Shown one piece after another: positions 46,740-59,136 of a DNA stretch of 64,000 nucleotides. The stretch is from Berberis thunbergii (lineage: Eukaryota > Streptophyta > Magnoliopsida > Ranunculales > Berberidaceae), in contig QNQO01000455.1 in NCBI GenBank assembly GCA_003290165.1, positions 620,001 through 684,000 of the forward strand, read 5' to 3'. Each line of letters begins with the position of its first letter. Position 1 is the stretch's first letter. A program made the position numbers and the translations under genes. The notes below the pieces were generated by a model that saw only the letters and a program-made list of their open reading frames with translations, was not told the DNA's origin and ran no database searches.

Positions 46740-49191
46740 AAATTATCTTGAGTTGAGTTTTGTTGGGTAATCTATAACATGGTACAAATTATCATGTGGT
46801 ACAAATGTATGTGTTTCCCCACCCACCTCCAAATGATATTTAATGACTCGCATGTTTACTACAATCTCAATTATATGATGATCATGGTAGGCGACTATTT
46901 CTGCCCCATGAAGATCAAAGAAATCGGCTGACTAGACAGGATGGAGGATTTTTCTTTTCCTCCTTTGAAATCGGCTGACATCATATCAAAGACTTTGAAG
47001 TCCCTTCAATATCTGCCGGGCCAACGTTTTTTTAGCTCTCTCCATCGCAGAATTTGATTGATTTCATATGTACATGACGACTTTACCTGATAAAGCAAAA
47101 CAAATGAAACTACATAAAAACCAACAAATAAAACCGTCCAAGCAACAATTAATTTGTTATTGTACCATCTTTCACACATTTAAGAGCGTATAAAAAAAAA
47201 ACCCATCTTTTACGGCAATGCAAACTCAAAACCTGCCTCCTATTACAAATTCTAATTCAAAGTTACATTCAAAGTCATTCGTTGTAGGTGCATGAAAATG
47301 TTGTCGAATGATCTCACCAGATAAGTTGAATGATCTCACTGCAATGCATATGCAAATGATCTCACAGCATACATATGAATGGGACCAGAGGAGGCAGCTC
47401 TTTTAAAAAATAAAAATAAAAAAAATTAGTATATATGTACCGTTTTTGAATATTTTAATATAAATGTAGGGACATGATATTCTAATGGTTTATTCCATAT
47501 AGTACATATCAACTCTTTTGGACGGTGGTTAGTCTTTAAAATTTCATTATTAATGACTCAAATTTGATTCCCTTGGTGTGTAAGGGTTTTTTTTAGTTTA
47601 TTATAAATGATACCATCCCTGAATTTTTTTTTCGTAAGACGTTTTTAAGCAATTATGTGAATATATTAAAAAGAAAAAAACTAGAGTTTAATAAATGCTT
47701 GTTTGTTCACAAGTAGTATGAGACCCTAACAAAAACAATGTCACCACAAAAAACCTTTAATTAAAATCTAAGATAACAAACTATAGAATTTAATGAAAAT
47801 ATATATTATTATTCAACTCATATAAAATTTGGGAGTTGGATTGGCTCGTAAACCTCCCCCCCCCTTTCCTCTCCATTTTTTTTTTATAAACTTGTAATTA
47901 GCATCTTATTTATGTTCTCACATTTCAAAATTTTTTCAAATTAAACTTACATATTTATCTTAATTATTTTACAATTATAATCATGTATTCTAGTTATTAG
48001 GCATGTTTGCGTTTGTTAAATTGTCAAAAAACTTAATCACAATTTGGCTTAAGATATCATACCCGATTCAGTTTGATATATACAATTTGTTTTAAATTTT
48101 TTTTTTATAGTTGTACAGATAAATGCTCAATACTACATTAAGTTCATGAAGAATAAAATTAGAATAATATTTTTGATTTTAGTGTTTACTGTAGAAGTTA
48201 ATAGAAATTTGTTGTCAAATTATTTGTCCAGAGCTAGGATTTGATTTCGTTTTTTGAAGTAATTTCGATCTTTTGATTTTAAGAAATATTTCGTTGTATA
48301 TATAAAAAAAAAAAAGGTAAAAATTTTGAGTGTATGTCAAACATATATAAACAAGTAAGTTACGTAATATATAAATACATAAAATGTAGCATAAATACTT
48401 AAGTATCCTTATAAATGTAATTTGCTTCATAATTTTTTGGGTTTTACACGAAAATATAAAAATATGTAATTTGCTTCTAATTTTTTGGGTTTTACACGAA
48501 AATGTAAAAATTTACAAATAAAGCACAAAATATTTTGAAATAATTTATAATGTATTTTTCATTTTCAACACTTTAAATTTCGAGACTAAAAAAAAAAGAA
48601 ATATTTCTCGAAGTTTTGCGAAATCACAGTCCTTGGTCCGTGATGATATATCAAATTGTCATTTGATCTGTACCGTATGCGTTGCCTGATAATCTTGTCG
48701 CCTGATTTCACGACCTATCCAGCATAGGGATGGCAGTGGGGCGGATTTGAACAAATCCATCCCCGCCCCGTCAGGATTAATGGATCCCCAAATCAGCCCC
48801 GCCAATCCGTTTTTACATTTACTTAAAAACCACCTCCGCCCCTCACAAATATCTATTAAAAACAATTTCTCTAATAGCATATCAATCCTAAAATTACTTC
48901 ATTCATACAAAAATATACACCGGTAAGATTCCACACAGAAATTATAACAGATCTCAAATACAAAAAATTACAAAAAAAAATTCGATCAAACATACAAAAT
49001 ATTACAAAAAAAATTTCAGATTTAAACATATAAAAATATAAAAAATTCAGATCTCAGATTATACAAAAAAAAAAAAAAAATTCGATCAAACGAATCTCAG
49101 ATCCGATCTCAGAGATCTGAGATTTGATCTCGGATCTGATCTCAGATCAAAAATCTAGGAAGGAGGGGAAGGGAGGGGAGAGGAAGGCGGG
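46740..49191 (+). repeat. Duplicated block D2, copy 2
   Basis: Same-orientation copy of 42120-44560, without the SINE and without the internal repeat of copy 1. It includes R1 copy 2 (48232-48640) and the left end of a hAT-like element (48725), where the chromovirus then begins. Confidence 0.75.
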
Positions 49192-49629
49192 TGTCAGGAC
49201 TAATACCGTTGGTCAGGGAAACTAAGGTCAGGGGCCTTTCAAGACTTTCCTAATGCTTAGCATTTATATTACAGGGGGAAGGTTTGAGCTCTTGACTGTG
49301 AGGACGTCTTGCCTCTATTGCATAGTCGGGCCAGACTGTACCGCTAGCATTTTTATTGTTTTCTTTGCATTGCTTTTCAACTTCAAACTTGTATTTCCAT
49401 CGATCGATAGCATCGAACTAGTCTTGAGCAACGTCCTTCCGAACGTTCCTCCCCATTGTAATCTATTGAATGTAAATGAGAGCTTTTATTGACTATTGTG
49501 CATTGTTATATTGTCTACAGATTGATATTGTGCATTCTCAAGTTAATATTTTTGCCCGTCAAAGTAACTACTCATAGGCTTACTAGTGAATTGTATAGCT
49601 AGTGCCGCACGGATTACTAGTCCGTGACA
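49192..49629 (+). repeat. Chromovirus 5' LTR
   Basis: 438 bp. Relative to the 3' LTR it lacks about 41 bp after CTTTCCTAATG. Confidence 0.9.
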
Positions 49630-50680
49630 GTTGGTATCAGAGCCAGAGCTTGTTGAATGCAAACCAGGATGCAGGAACTAAATGAGCGCCTTAGCGCTAT
49701 GGAGGAACGACAGGCTAGTCGAATGCATAGACTAGAAAGCAGAATGGACCAGTTGAACACTTTGGGAGAACAGATTAGTCGGTTGGATGAACTCTTTTCA
49801 CTAGCAGACAGAGTGGATTCGCTGGCTGAGCACGTTGATTAGAGGGACGGATAGTCGCTATGGAAGAGTCGTCTCACCCCACAGCTCAGGTGATGAGTGA
49901 CTTCCAATTACAGTTGGAGGACTTATTTGCAAGGGTTGGGTTGCTGACTAAGGCCACAGGGACGACTGATCACCCTAGGATGAAAGTGCCTGAGCCAAAA
50001 TCATATGCTGGGGCACAAGATGGGAAGGAGTTAGAGAACTTCTTGTTTGATCTGGAGCAGTATTTTCGCGCGGTGAACCCCGAATCAGAAGAAGCCAAGG
50101 TTACCATGGCGACCATGTACTTAGCAGGTGATGCGAAACTATGGTGGAGAACCAAATATACAGATATGGAAGAAGGTCGCATCCTTATTAGAACTTGGGC
50201 ATACCTCAAGAAGGAACTCAAAAATCAATTCTTGCCTGAGAACACTGATTTCTTAGCAAGGAGGAACACTACAACAAATCTGTTTTTTGCGGCGTTTTCA
50301 AACGCGCCGGTAAAGGTTATATTGTGCCGGTTTAGAGCATTAACGGCATTATTAGAAGCGCCGTGAAGCGCCGACAAAGGTACGTGCCGGTAAAAGATTA
50401 ACGACGCTTATTACAAAGCGCCGGTTAAAAGTGACCATTTGCGGCGCTTTGAAAGCGCCGCAAAAACTTATATTAGCGCCGCTAAATAAATAGATATTAC
50501 ATTTCCCTTTTATTGGAAACGCCGTATTTATAACTTTTAATGGCGCTTTAAAAGCGCCGGTAATGTAAAAATAATATTTTTCAGGTAAAAAACATACATT
50601 TTAATGGCGCTTTGGAAGCGCCGGTTATGTTAACATACTGAAAAAAAAAATCAATAAAAATAAAAATAAAAACCTAAAGT

Positions 50681-51118
50681 GCTAAAATCTTCTTAATTGT
50701 CTCTGGGTCTGCATGTGGTTGTGCATCAACATTGGATATAACTAGTATTCTGGGGGTTCTGATTTCTGTTGCAGCCAACGCGGCTTCCAATCTTGAGACA
50801 GCTGGGTTCATAAACCCAGTATGAAAAGCACCAACAACAGCAAGGCGGACCTATGAAAGTATATATAAAACACATAAATACAACCAAAATTTTTGAACAA
50901 ATTGATCATAGAATTAGTACAAAAAAGTGTTGCAAAGGCAGTTTCTTTGTTATTGTGCTTCATGCAATATACTGAAGAAGCCAACACAAATTGACCATGG
51001 TAATAAAATTAAAATATGATATGAAGAAATGACTTACCGCCATTCGGGCCTTGAAAGATTTTGCCTTGGCTTCTACTGCTTCAATCCCTTTCAAACCTCC
51101 AGAGACTGCATAGTTTCC
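50681..51118 (-). pseudogene. MCAT: Captured malonyl-CoA:ACP transacylase fragment (two exons)
   Basis: This enzyme loads malonyl units onto acyl carrier protein in plastid fatty-acid synthesis. Exon 51118-51038 (81 bp, GNYAVSGGLKGIEAVEAKAK...) has an AG acceptor and a GTAAGT donor. Exon 50850-50681 continues VRLAVVGAFHTGFMNPAVSR through VISNVDAQPHADPETIKKIL. The next bases diverge and meet a stop. Splice sites and frame are preserved, so this is a genomic copy, not a retrocopy. Only the C-terminal half of the active domain is present. Confidence 0.9.
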
Positions 51119-52309
51119 CTGACAATGCAAAATACATGCAAAATCAGAGTCCAGGGTTGCCTAACACCTTGGCTAAGGAACACAAAACAATTCTTTCACA
51201 AACAAACTTACAGGACAGAGAAAATTTTAGCACATAAAGCCAAAACCTACTTCCCTAATGGAGTAATATATGGGATAACCAGAATGCAGAAGAAAACTTC
51301 AAACATCAATTACTCGAAAACAGAGAAGACAAATTCATCTTTTGTTAAAGTAAAGCATGGGTAGTGGAATCGAATATAGAATCAAGATCGAGTGCGCATA
51401 TTTAGATAGTGTGAAAATCATAATAATAAAGAAAAGAGATTTAAAATGCATACCATCTCGAAGTGACAGTATACATGCTACGATGATATATATCAGACTA
51501 AGGAGTGTTGAAACGCCAAGCCAGATCCGTAAGGCTGATAAATGTGGTATTCCAAACGCAAACACAGCGCAAACAAACCCAGAGATTACCCACCCTTAGC
51601 AACAAGACAACCCTAAATATGGAGCATCTCTAAGCTCTTGAAATGACTAAAATATGAAGAACAAGAAAATAACAAATAAACTTAATTGATTGATAGCTTT
51701 TCCAGTTGTACATTGCCCAAACTTTTTTTTTTAGACTGGTTTACACTTTTCTTGTATTGTAGTAATGCGTTCTTACAAAACAATTTGAAATTAAGTCTAA
51801 GATGTCGACATTTAGGTTTTTAATGAAGAACGAAATAAGGGAATCAACCCATTGAACACCCCTTTTCACTATTATCGTACTCCATATTCATTTAACCTAG
51901 TAGGATCCTCTTGTCTTGGCATATATATATATGAACATAATCTGCCAGTAAAGTCTATCAAAAATTCAAAACTACTATATTCTAGAAAGAAAATAAAAAT
52001 CATCAAATGAGTTATAGTGTGATAATGTTTCAACAAAAAGATGCATGATTCATATCACCTTCAAGGGGTTTATCTTTAACTCAAAAGACCAAAAACCAAA
52101 AACCAATCCCGATTACAAAAGAACGATTCATCAAAAATTAAAAACCAAAAACCCTATATTTGGAAATCATAAAATCTAGATTCGATTGTACCTTGAATGC
52201 TCTTCGAATGCTCTTGAATGAGTACCACCACCACCACAGTATTCGACAGATTCAACAGAGAGACAGAGAGCGAAGGAGGGAAGACCGAATGAGCGAATTC
52301 GTCACGAAG

Positions 52310-52460
52310 CGCTAAGGAGAGGGAAGGAGGAAGGAGGAAGGAGGAAGGAGGAAGGAGGAAGGAGGAAGGAGGAAGGAGGGAATGGAATCGCAGGAAGGAG
52401 GGAATGGAATCGCAATGGAATCGCAGGAAGGAGGGAATGGAATCGCAGGAAGGAGGGAAT
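52310..52460. repeat. AGGAAGG array and GGAATCGCAGGAAGGAGGGA minisatellite
   Basis: About eight 7-bp AGGAAGG-type units (52315-52378), then three to four units around GAATGGAATCGCAGGAAGGA. Inside the CACTA element. Confidence 0.9.
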
Positions 52461-53039
52461 CGAAGAAGGAAATCGAAAAGGGAATGGAATCGACGGTTTG
52501 TTAGTGCTGGAGAGATTTTGTAAAATCTCTAATCCGGCGTTTTCAGCGTCTTATACGGCGTTTTTAAAACTAAATTTTACTTTTATTAGCGGGATAATTC
52601 GCGGGTTTTTTTTCGCTCTTTCTAGGCACTTTTACACAAAACGCCGGTTTTGTTAGCTCTTTACCGGCGCTTTTTACATCTAAACCGGCGTTTTCGAACC
52701 CAAAATTTTATTTCGCGGGATTAATTCGCGGGTTTTTAATCGTTACCAACGCGGGTTTTTTATCGTTACCGGCGCTTCTTAAATAACGCACCGGTAGTGT
52801 AAGCTTTTGAATGGCGCTTATTTACAGCCACTATGGGCATTTCAAAAAACACAATTCTGTTTGCGATAGGATGGCGGGGTTTTATCTCGGCCGGCGCTTC
52901 ATAACACAAACGCCGGTTAAGGGTAACCAATACCGGCGCTTGTAACATCTAAAGCGGCGTTGTAGAAAATATAATTTTTTTTTCATCAGCAGAGTCGGTT
53001 AAGGGTAACCAATACATGTCCCTATCCCATCTCGTTCAT

Positions 53040-53290
53040 ACGGGATTTGAAATCATCATAAAGGGACCCCAGACAATCTGACGTGCTCAACTGGATGGCC
53101 CCGTGAGCATTCAGCCGAGGGAAAGTCAGCAAATGGACCACCAGCGGAGTCAACCGAAGGTCAACATCCTTCATCCTTCATACGGGATCGATACAGGACG
53201 GGATGGGACGAGATCGATAAACCCATCCCTATCCCATCCCGTTCATACGGGATCCATACGGGACGGGACGAGATCAACATGCTCTGATTA
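53040..53290. repeat. CGGGATGGGACGGGAC-rich segment
   Basis: Repeats of ATACGGGATC, GGGACGGGACGAGATC and the complement CCCATCCC. A second cluster is at 54060-54215, ending GATGGGATGCCCAGCCCC. The two clusters bracket the WD40 fragment, so that fragment may have arrived in a smaller element nested in the CACTA. I could not define its ends. Confidence 0.5.
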
Positions 53291-53514
53291 TATGCATTTC
53301 ATTTTCTTTAATCAATCTCATCATTTGGTTGCTTGCACGTACTCATCTGTACATGTTAGACTTCAAAGCATTCCACACCTGCAAATTGCTTATTCTTGAA
53401 GAAGAAATTATGCATCCAACAGTGCATTTTCAATCTTGAACAATATATTTGCTAAGTATAGAAGAACAAGTTTAAACAAACATAATGTACACAAAGAATA
53501 ACACTCAGTTTTAC

Positions 53515-53863
53515 CCTTGCATAGGTATCTGAGCTACCAGTGACAAAAACCGTTCCACTAGCATTATATGCACAACACAATATTTGGTGGCTTGGTGGAT
53601 CAGTACTAGTTGAGGGAACAGTGCTAGTTGAGAGTGTGGTGCTAGTTGAGGGACCATTGCTCTTCCCTGCATATAATTACAAGTTAAGATTTCAGTTACC
53701 AAATTCCAAAAACCCCAGCCAACTAACCAACCAAAACACATAATGTAAACTTGAAACAAACCAGTGATAGCATCTGAAGGCTTTGGAATGTAAATGCGAG
53801 GACTAGCATAGGTATTTCTAATATCCCAGATACGACATGTTCCATCATCTGATGATCTAGTAG
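53515..53863 (-). pseudogene. Captured BRWD/PHIP-like WD40 gene fragment (two exons)
   Basis: Exon 53863-53762 (102 bp) encodes SSDDGTCRIWDIRN and SPRIYIPKPSDAIT, a WD40 repeat. Exon 53666-53515 (152 bp) encodes a Ser/Thr-rich linker, then QILCCAYNASGTVFVTGSSD, the next repeat. Splice sites are AG and GT, and the phase joins correctly. The pair is typical of plant WD40-bromodomain proteins. The linker holds three copies of a CTAGTTGAGGGA-like unit. Confidence 0.82.
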
Positions 53864-55279
53864 CTAGAAAGATAATAGAAAAAAAATCAGATGCAAATTG
53901 AACTTTGAGAAATTAAAGTTTAATATTCATGTAGTAATTATGTAATAGGTAACTGCAAAAAATATGCTACCAAACCTCCATTGTAGGTATTTCTAAATGT
54001 TTAAATGGCAGAAAGTTGAGGGATGTATTCTAGAAAATACTCATCAATACCAGAGTGAAAAATTAGCTTGGGACGGGACGGGGTTGGCAGTATTGAAAAT
54101 ATTCATCTCATCCCATTCTAGATCGAGACGGGATGAAATTATTCAATCCCATTAAGACTTGGAAAAATCAGGACGGGACGGGATCGGGATTGCACGATGG
54201 GATGCCCAGCCCCAGGATGGAGAGATTTTTTATCTTCTCCGGCGCTTTGAATACGAAGCGCCGGTAATATATGTCATTACCGACACTTTTACAAAAACGC
54301 CGGTCTTGGTCATTCTTTACCGGCGCTTTACTAAAAGCGCCGGCATTGTTCACTCTTTACCGGCGCTTAATTGCATCTAATACGACGCTTTCAAATTTTT
54401 TTTTTTTTTTTTAGTTTTGTCATTACCGGCGCTTCTGTGATTAAACGCCGGTATTGGTATCTTTATACCAGCGCTTTGTACCCAAAACGCCGGTTTAGGT
54501 CGATCTTTAGCGGCGCTTCGGCAAAAACGCCGGCAATGTTTTACCCCCAGTTTATTACCGGCGCTTTATATCCTAAACGCCGTTATTGATTCTTTTTTAC
54601 CGGCGCTTCCTATGAAACGCCGCCTTCAAAGTGCCGTTTTAGACTACTTTTTTGTAGTGGAAGCTCCACACCATCAAACAGACATGCAATATTCGAGACT
54701 ATGTCCGACAATTCTCAACTTGCTTGCTAGATATTCGAGACATGTCTGAGAAGGACAAAGTTTTCTGTTTCATGGAACAAGCTCAGCCGCTTCTACAAGC
54801 AGAATTGCAAAGGCAGAAGGTGACAGATATTACAAGTGCTATTGCGACAACATAAAGGTTTAGCGATTATATGCTCATATGACTGGATCCACTTCGCTCA
54901 ATCACTCCACAGCTAGAACTGGCATTACCAATTCAAGCTCAGGGTCGAATGCTCGCTCACCTCACCAAAACTGGGGAAACTCAAGTCAGAACCGAGGAAA
55001 CTACAATTCCCGGCCGTCCAACCAGAATTGGAGTTCCAACAAAAATTGGAATGCCAGCTCTAGCAACTCAAATTACAACAACAAAGGAGGGCAAAACTAC
55101 TCTGGGCAGTGGAGACCATTTGCCCCTGCCCCATGCATTCTTTGCAATAGCAGGGATCACCCAACAGGCAAATGTCCATCCAAACCAGCTCTACACTCAT
55201 TAATGTCCTTGCTTCAAGCAGAACCTTCTAACTCGACCGCATCGAGCTCGAACCCCACCAACAGTGAGACCTCCTAGAT

Positions 55280-58200
55280 GGGAGCTCTACACAAGCTCAA
55301 TGATGTCAAAGGAGAAATGTATGAGCACCCACACAAGAAGGCTTTGCAATACATCGACATCACTATCAATGGGTTCCCTTCCCAAGCATTGTTGGATTCT
55401 GGAGCGACAGACACTTTTATTGTCGTGTGGGTCTGAACTTAGAAGGAGATGTGGGTAAGTTGAAAGCTGTCAACTCTGAGGCAATCTCTATTAATGGTAT
55501 GGCTAGAGTTGTGCCACTACAGATTGGTCCATGGGAAGGAAGATCAAACTTCTTGGGTGTTCCACTTGATGATTTTAAGGTGATTCTTGGCTAAGAATTC
55601 TTCCGAGGAGTTGCAGCAGGACCATTACCTTTCATGGACTCTTTGGGGTTTTTCGGACCCAGACCACGCATTGTACCAACCTCAATTCAACCAACAACTC
55701 ATGATAGAATATTGTCGGCGCTCCAAGTCAAGAGAGGCTTGGCCAAAGGAGAAGATATATACTTAGCTATGGCAAAGCTAGAGATGGAAGATGATACTAG
55801 CAAAATCGCTGAGGAAGTTGCCCAAGTTATTGCTGACTTCAGCGAAGTGATGCCGAATGAGATGCCAAAGAATCTACCTCCCAGAAGGCTCATTGATCAT
55901 GAAATTGAGTTAGTCCACGGTGCCAAGCCACCCGCACGTAGTCCATATCGCATGAGCCCTCCAGAGCTGACCAAATTGAGAACACAACTAGATGGCTTGT
56001 TGGAGTCGGGATTCATTCGGCCTTCTAAAACACCTTATTGGGCACCTGTTCTTTTCAGCGGAAACATGATGGCAGTCTTCGCCTTTGTGTTGATTATAGA
56101 GCTTTGAACAAAGTCACTATAAAGAACAAATATCCGCTGCCGCTCATTGCAGACTTATTCGACCAACTTGGATTCGCCAGATACTTCACAAAACTCGACT
56201 TGAGATCAGGTTACCATCAGGTCCGCACTGCTGCTGGTGACGAACCCAAAACTGCTTGTTCTACTAGATATGGGTCATATGAGTTCCTAGTAATGCCTTT
56301 CGGCTTGACCAATGCTCCAGCTACATTTTGCACCCTTATGAATGGCCTGTTCCGTCACCTTCTGGACAAGTCTGTGGTTGTCTATCTTGACAACATTGTG
56401 GTTTATAGTGGGCCTATAGAAGAACACCTACATCATTTGCGAGAAGTGTTCCAAATCCTTAGGGATAATCATCTCTTTGTCAAGAAGGAAAAGTGCTCAT
56501 TCGGCCAGAGACCCAGATCAATTTCTTGGGTCATGTTATTGGCAATGGCAAGATTCGGATGGACATGGAGAAAGTCAAGGCAATCCATGATTGGAACTCT
56601 CCTAAGAAAGTGTCTCAACTACGTTCTTTCCTTGGACTCGCAAACTATTATCGTTGCTTCATAAGGGACTACTCTAAGAAAGTTGTTGCCCTGACAAATT
56701 TGTTGAAACAAGACCGAACATGGGAATGGGATAGGCAGTGTGAAACTTCATTCCAAGACTTGAAATTTGCCGTGATGAAAGATCCAGTATTGGCCTTGCC
56801 AGACATCACCAAGCCCTTTGAAGTACAAACAGATGCATCTGATTATGCTTTAGGGGGAGTTTTACTTCAAGATGGTCACCCGGTAGCATATGAGAGTCGA
56901 AAGTTGAATGATACAGAGTCTCGTTACTCAGCTCCGGAAAAGGAATTGCTAGCCATTGTACATTGTTTACGGGTGTGGAGACACTACCTCTTGGGATCTC
57001 AAGTCCTTGTTAAAACGGATAATGCTGCAGCAATCCATTTCCTCACTCAGAAGATGCTAACCTCCAAGCAATCTCGATGGCAGGAAAAATTAACAGAATT
57101 TGACTTAGTATTGTAATACAAGCCAGGGCGCACTAACAATGTAGCTAATGCACTCAGTAGAAGGGCAGACCTTGCAGTGCTTACCCATACTGGTCCAAGT
57201 CACACCATCTTGGAGAAGATCAAAGTAGGCCTACAGACAGATCCACAAGTGAAGGCGATTACATAGTTGGTCAAGCAGGGCAAAACTCGATGGTTCTGGA
57301 TAAAAGATGGAGCAATACTCACAACTGGTAATCGCCTCTATGTTCCGAGAACTTCGGGTTTGAGGAAAGAACTTTTGAGACAATGCCATGACACCCATTG
57401 GGTGGGACATCCAGGTTGCAGACGAACACTTGCATTGCTAGAGAGGGGGTATTATTGGCCGCAGATACAGGATGATGTAATGGCCTATGTTCGAACATGT
57501 CTTATTTGCCAGCAAGATAAGGTTGAAAGTGATCGACCAGTAGGCTTACTAGAGCCCCTGCCTGTTCCAACTCATCCTTGGGAAAGTGTTTCCATGGACT
57601 TCATTACGGGGTTACCGAAAGTGGAAGATTTCAGGAGTATCCTTGTAGTTGTTGACCGATTCTCAAAGTATGTGACCTTTGTGCCGACCGGAATGACTTG
57701 CACAGCCGAAGATACGGCACAATTGTTCCTCAAGCATGTAGTGAAGTATTGGGGACTGCCCGAAAACATTGTTAGTGACCTTGATGCTCGTTTCACAGGA
57801 AAGTTCTGGAAGGAGTTGTTCAAGCTCTTGGGATCCAGACTTAATATGTTGACAATCCAACATCCCCAATCTGAAGGACAGACCGAGCGCTTTAACTCTA
57901 TGCTTGAAGAATACCTTCGTCATTTTGTAAGTGCAAATCAAAAAAATTGGGTGGGACTACTTGATGTTGCACAATTCTGTTTCAACTTACAAAAGAGCTA
58001 AGCTACTCACTCCAGCCCCTTTCTGTTGGTTACTGGTCAGCAACCATTGACACCACATACAGTACTTACCGGATACCAAGGACCCAGCCCAAGAGCTCTT
58101 GAATTTGTCAAAGCCTATCTTGAGAAAGCCTCCCGTCACATGAAGAAATGGGCCGACAAGAAACGACAAATTGATCCCTTTAAAGTCGGGGACTTGGTAT

Positions 58201-58646
58201 TGGTGAAGCTAGATATGTTCAACAAGTATAAAATGACAGCTAGAGCACACAACAATCTATTTCGCAAGTAAGAGGGACCGATACAGATTATTGAGAAAGT
58301 CGGCAAAGTCTCCTATCGCGTCAAGTTACCACATTGGCTCCGTTTCACCCATCCTGTCTTCCATGCAAGTAACTTGAAGTCCTACCATGCAGATGCCACT
58401 GATCCCACAAGAAATGTATCTACACGAGCATTGCTTAAGCATCCTACTAAGCCAGATCAAGAAGTGGAAAAAATCTTAGCTGACCGCCTCATCAACAACA
58501 CAGGCCCGGATAGAGAGTATTTGGTCAAGTGGCAGGATGAACCTCCTTCAGAGATCAGTTGGGAGCCAGTCGAGCATCTGTTTCCATACCTCTCAAAGCT
58601 GGAAGAGTACTTGGAAAAGTTCGCTGCGAGGGCGTCAGCGAATTGA
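55280..58646 (+). pseudogene. Chromovirus pol: protease, RT, RNase H, integrase, chromodomain
   Basis: The protease motif LLDSGATDTFI is at about 55391. A frameshift follows, then TAA at about 55592. Reverse transcriptase spans 55890-56510 with a frameshift near 56050. Its catalytic YLDD reads YLDN (about 56386-56397), which should abolish activity. RNase H ([12 protein letters not shown]) runs to 57116, where a TAA stops it; there is another stop at about 57267. Integrase has a zinc-binding region (HPGCRRTLALL...CLICQQ) and a D,D,E core, broken by TAA at 57999-58001 and TAA at 58269-58271. A C-terminal chromodomain (EYLVKWQDEPPSEISWEP) ends at 58646. Confidence 0.9.
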
Positions 58647-58657
58647 GTGTGGGAGAG

Positions 58658-59136
58658 TGTCAGGACTAGTACCGTTGGTTAGAGAAACCAAGGACAGAGG
58701 CATTTCAAGACTTTCCTAATGGTCTCAAAACTCAATGTTCCCTTTTGAAAAGTGCCCAAATGCTTAGCATCTATATTATAGGGGGAAGGTTTGAGCTCTT
58801 GACTGTGAGGACGTGTTGCCTCCATTGCATAGTCGGGCCAGATTGTACCGCTAGCATTTTTATTGTTTTCTTTGCATTGCTTTTCAACTTCAAACTTGTA
58901 TTTTCATCGATCGATAGCATCGAACTAGTCTTGAGCAACGTCCTTCCGAACGTTCCTCCCCATTGTAATCTATTGAATGTGAATGAGAACTTTTACTGAC
59001 TATTGTGCATTGTTATATTGTCTACAGATTGATATTGTGCATTCTCAAGTTAATATTTTTGCCCGTCAAAATAACTATTCATAGGCTTACTAGTGAATTG
59101 GATAGCTAGTGCCGCACGGATTACTAGTCTGTGACA
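58658..59136 (+). repeat. Chromovirus 3' LTR
   Basis: 479 bp, directly after the purine-rich GTGTGGGAGAG. Confidence 0.9.

Larger units (their letters stand above)
50267..54659. mobile_element. Non-autonomous CACTA transposon carrying host gene fragments (4.4 kb)
   Basis: Starts CACTACAACAAATC and ends TTTTTTGTAGTG, with the 3-bp duplication GAA (50264-50266 and 54660-54662). Dense GGCGCTT/AAGCGCCGG subterminal repeats fill about 50290-50640, 52540-52960 and 54230-54650. Gag coding is continuous across the site if the element is removed. No transposase is visible. The interior has exon pieces of malonyl-CoA:ACP transacylase and of a BRWD/PHIP-like gene, both on the minus strand. Confidence 0.93.
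49657..55277 (+). pseudogene. Chromovirus gag, split by the CACTA element
   Basis: The first frame from 49657 (MQTRMQELNERLSAMEERQ) is coiled-coil-like and ends in TAG at 49840-49842. The next frame from 49860 carries the capsid region (FDLEQYFRAVNPES, WWRTKY) to 50266. There the CACTA element enters. Gag resumes after 54662 and ends with a CX2CX4HX4C zinc knuckle (CILCNSRDHPTGKC, about 55137-55178). Confidence 0.88.
49192..59136 (+). mobile_element. Chromovirus (Ty3/gypsy with chromodomain), with nested CACTA
   Basis: LTRs at 49192-49629 (438 bp) and 58658-59136 (479 bp) start TGTCAGGACTA and end GTGACA. The 41-bp length difference is one deletion in the 5' LTR at AATGC. The primer-binding site TTGGTATCAGAGCC is at 49631-49644, and GTGTGGGAGAG precedes the 3' LTR. 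Flanks GCGGG and GCAAA do not match, so no 5-bp TSD is present; similar GGGAGGGGAGAGG-type sequence lies on both sides. The chromodomain places it among chromoviruses, perhaps Galadriel or Reina. Confidence 0.9.
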
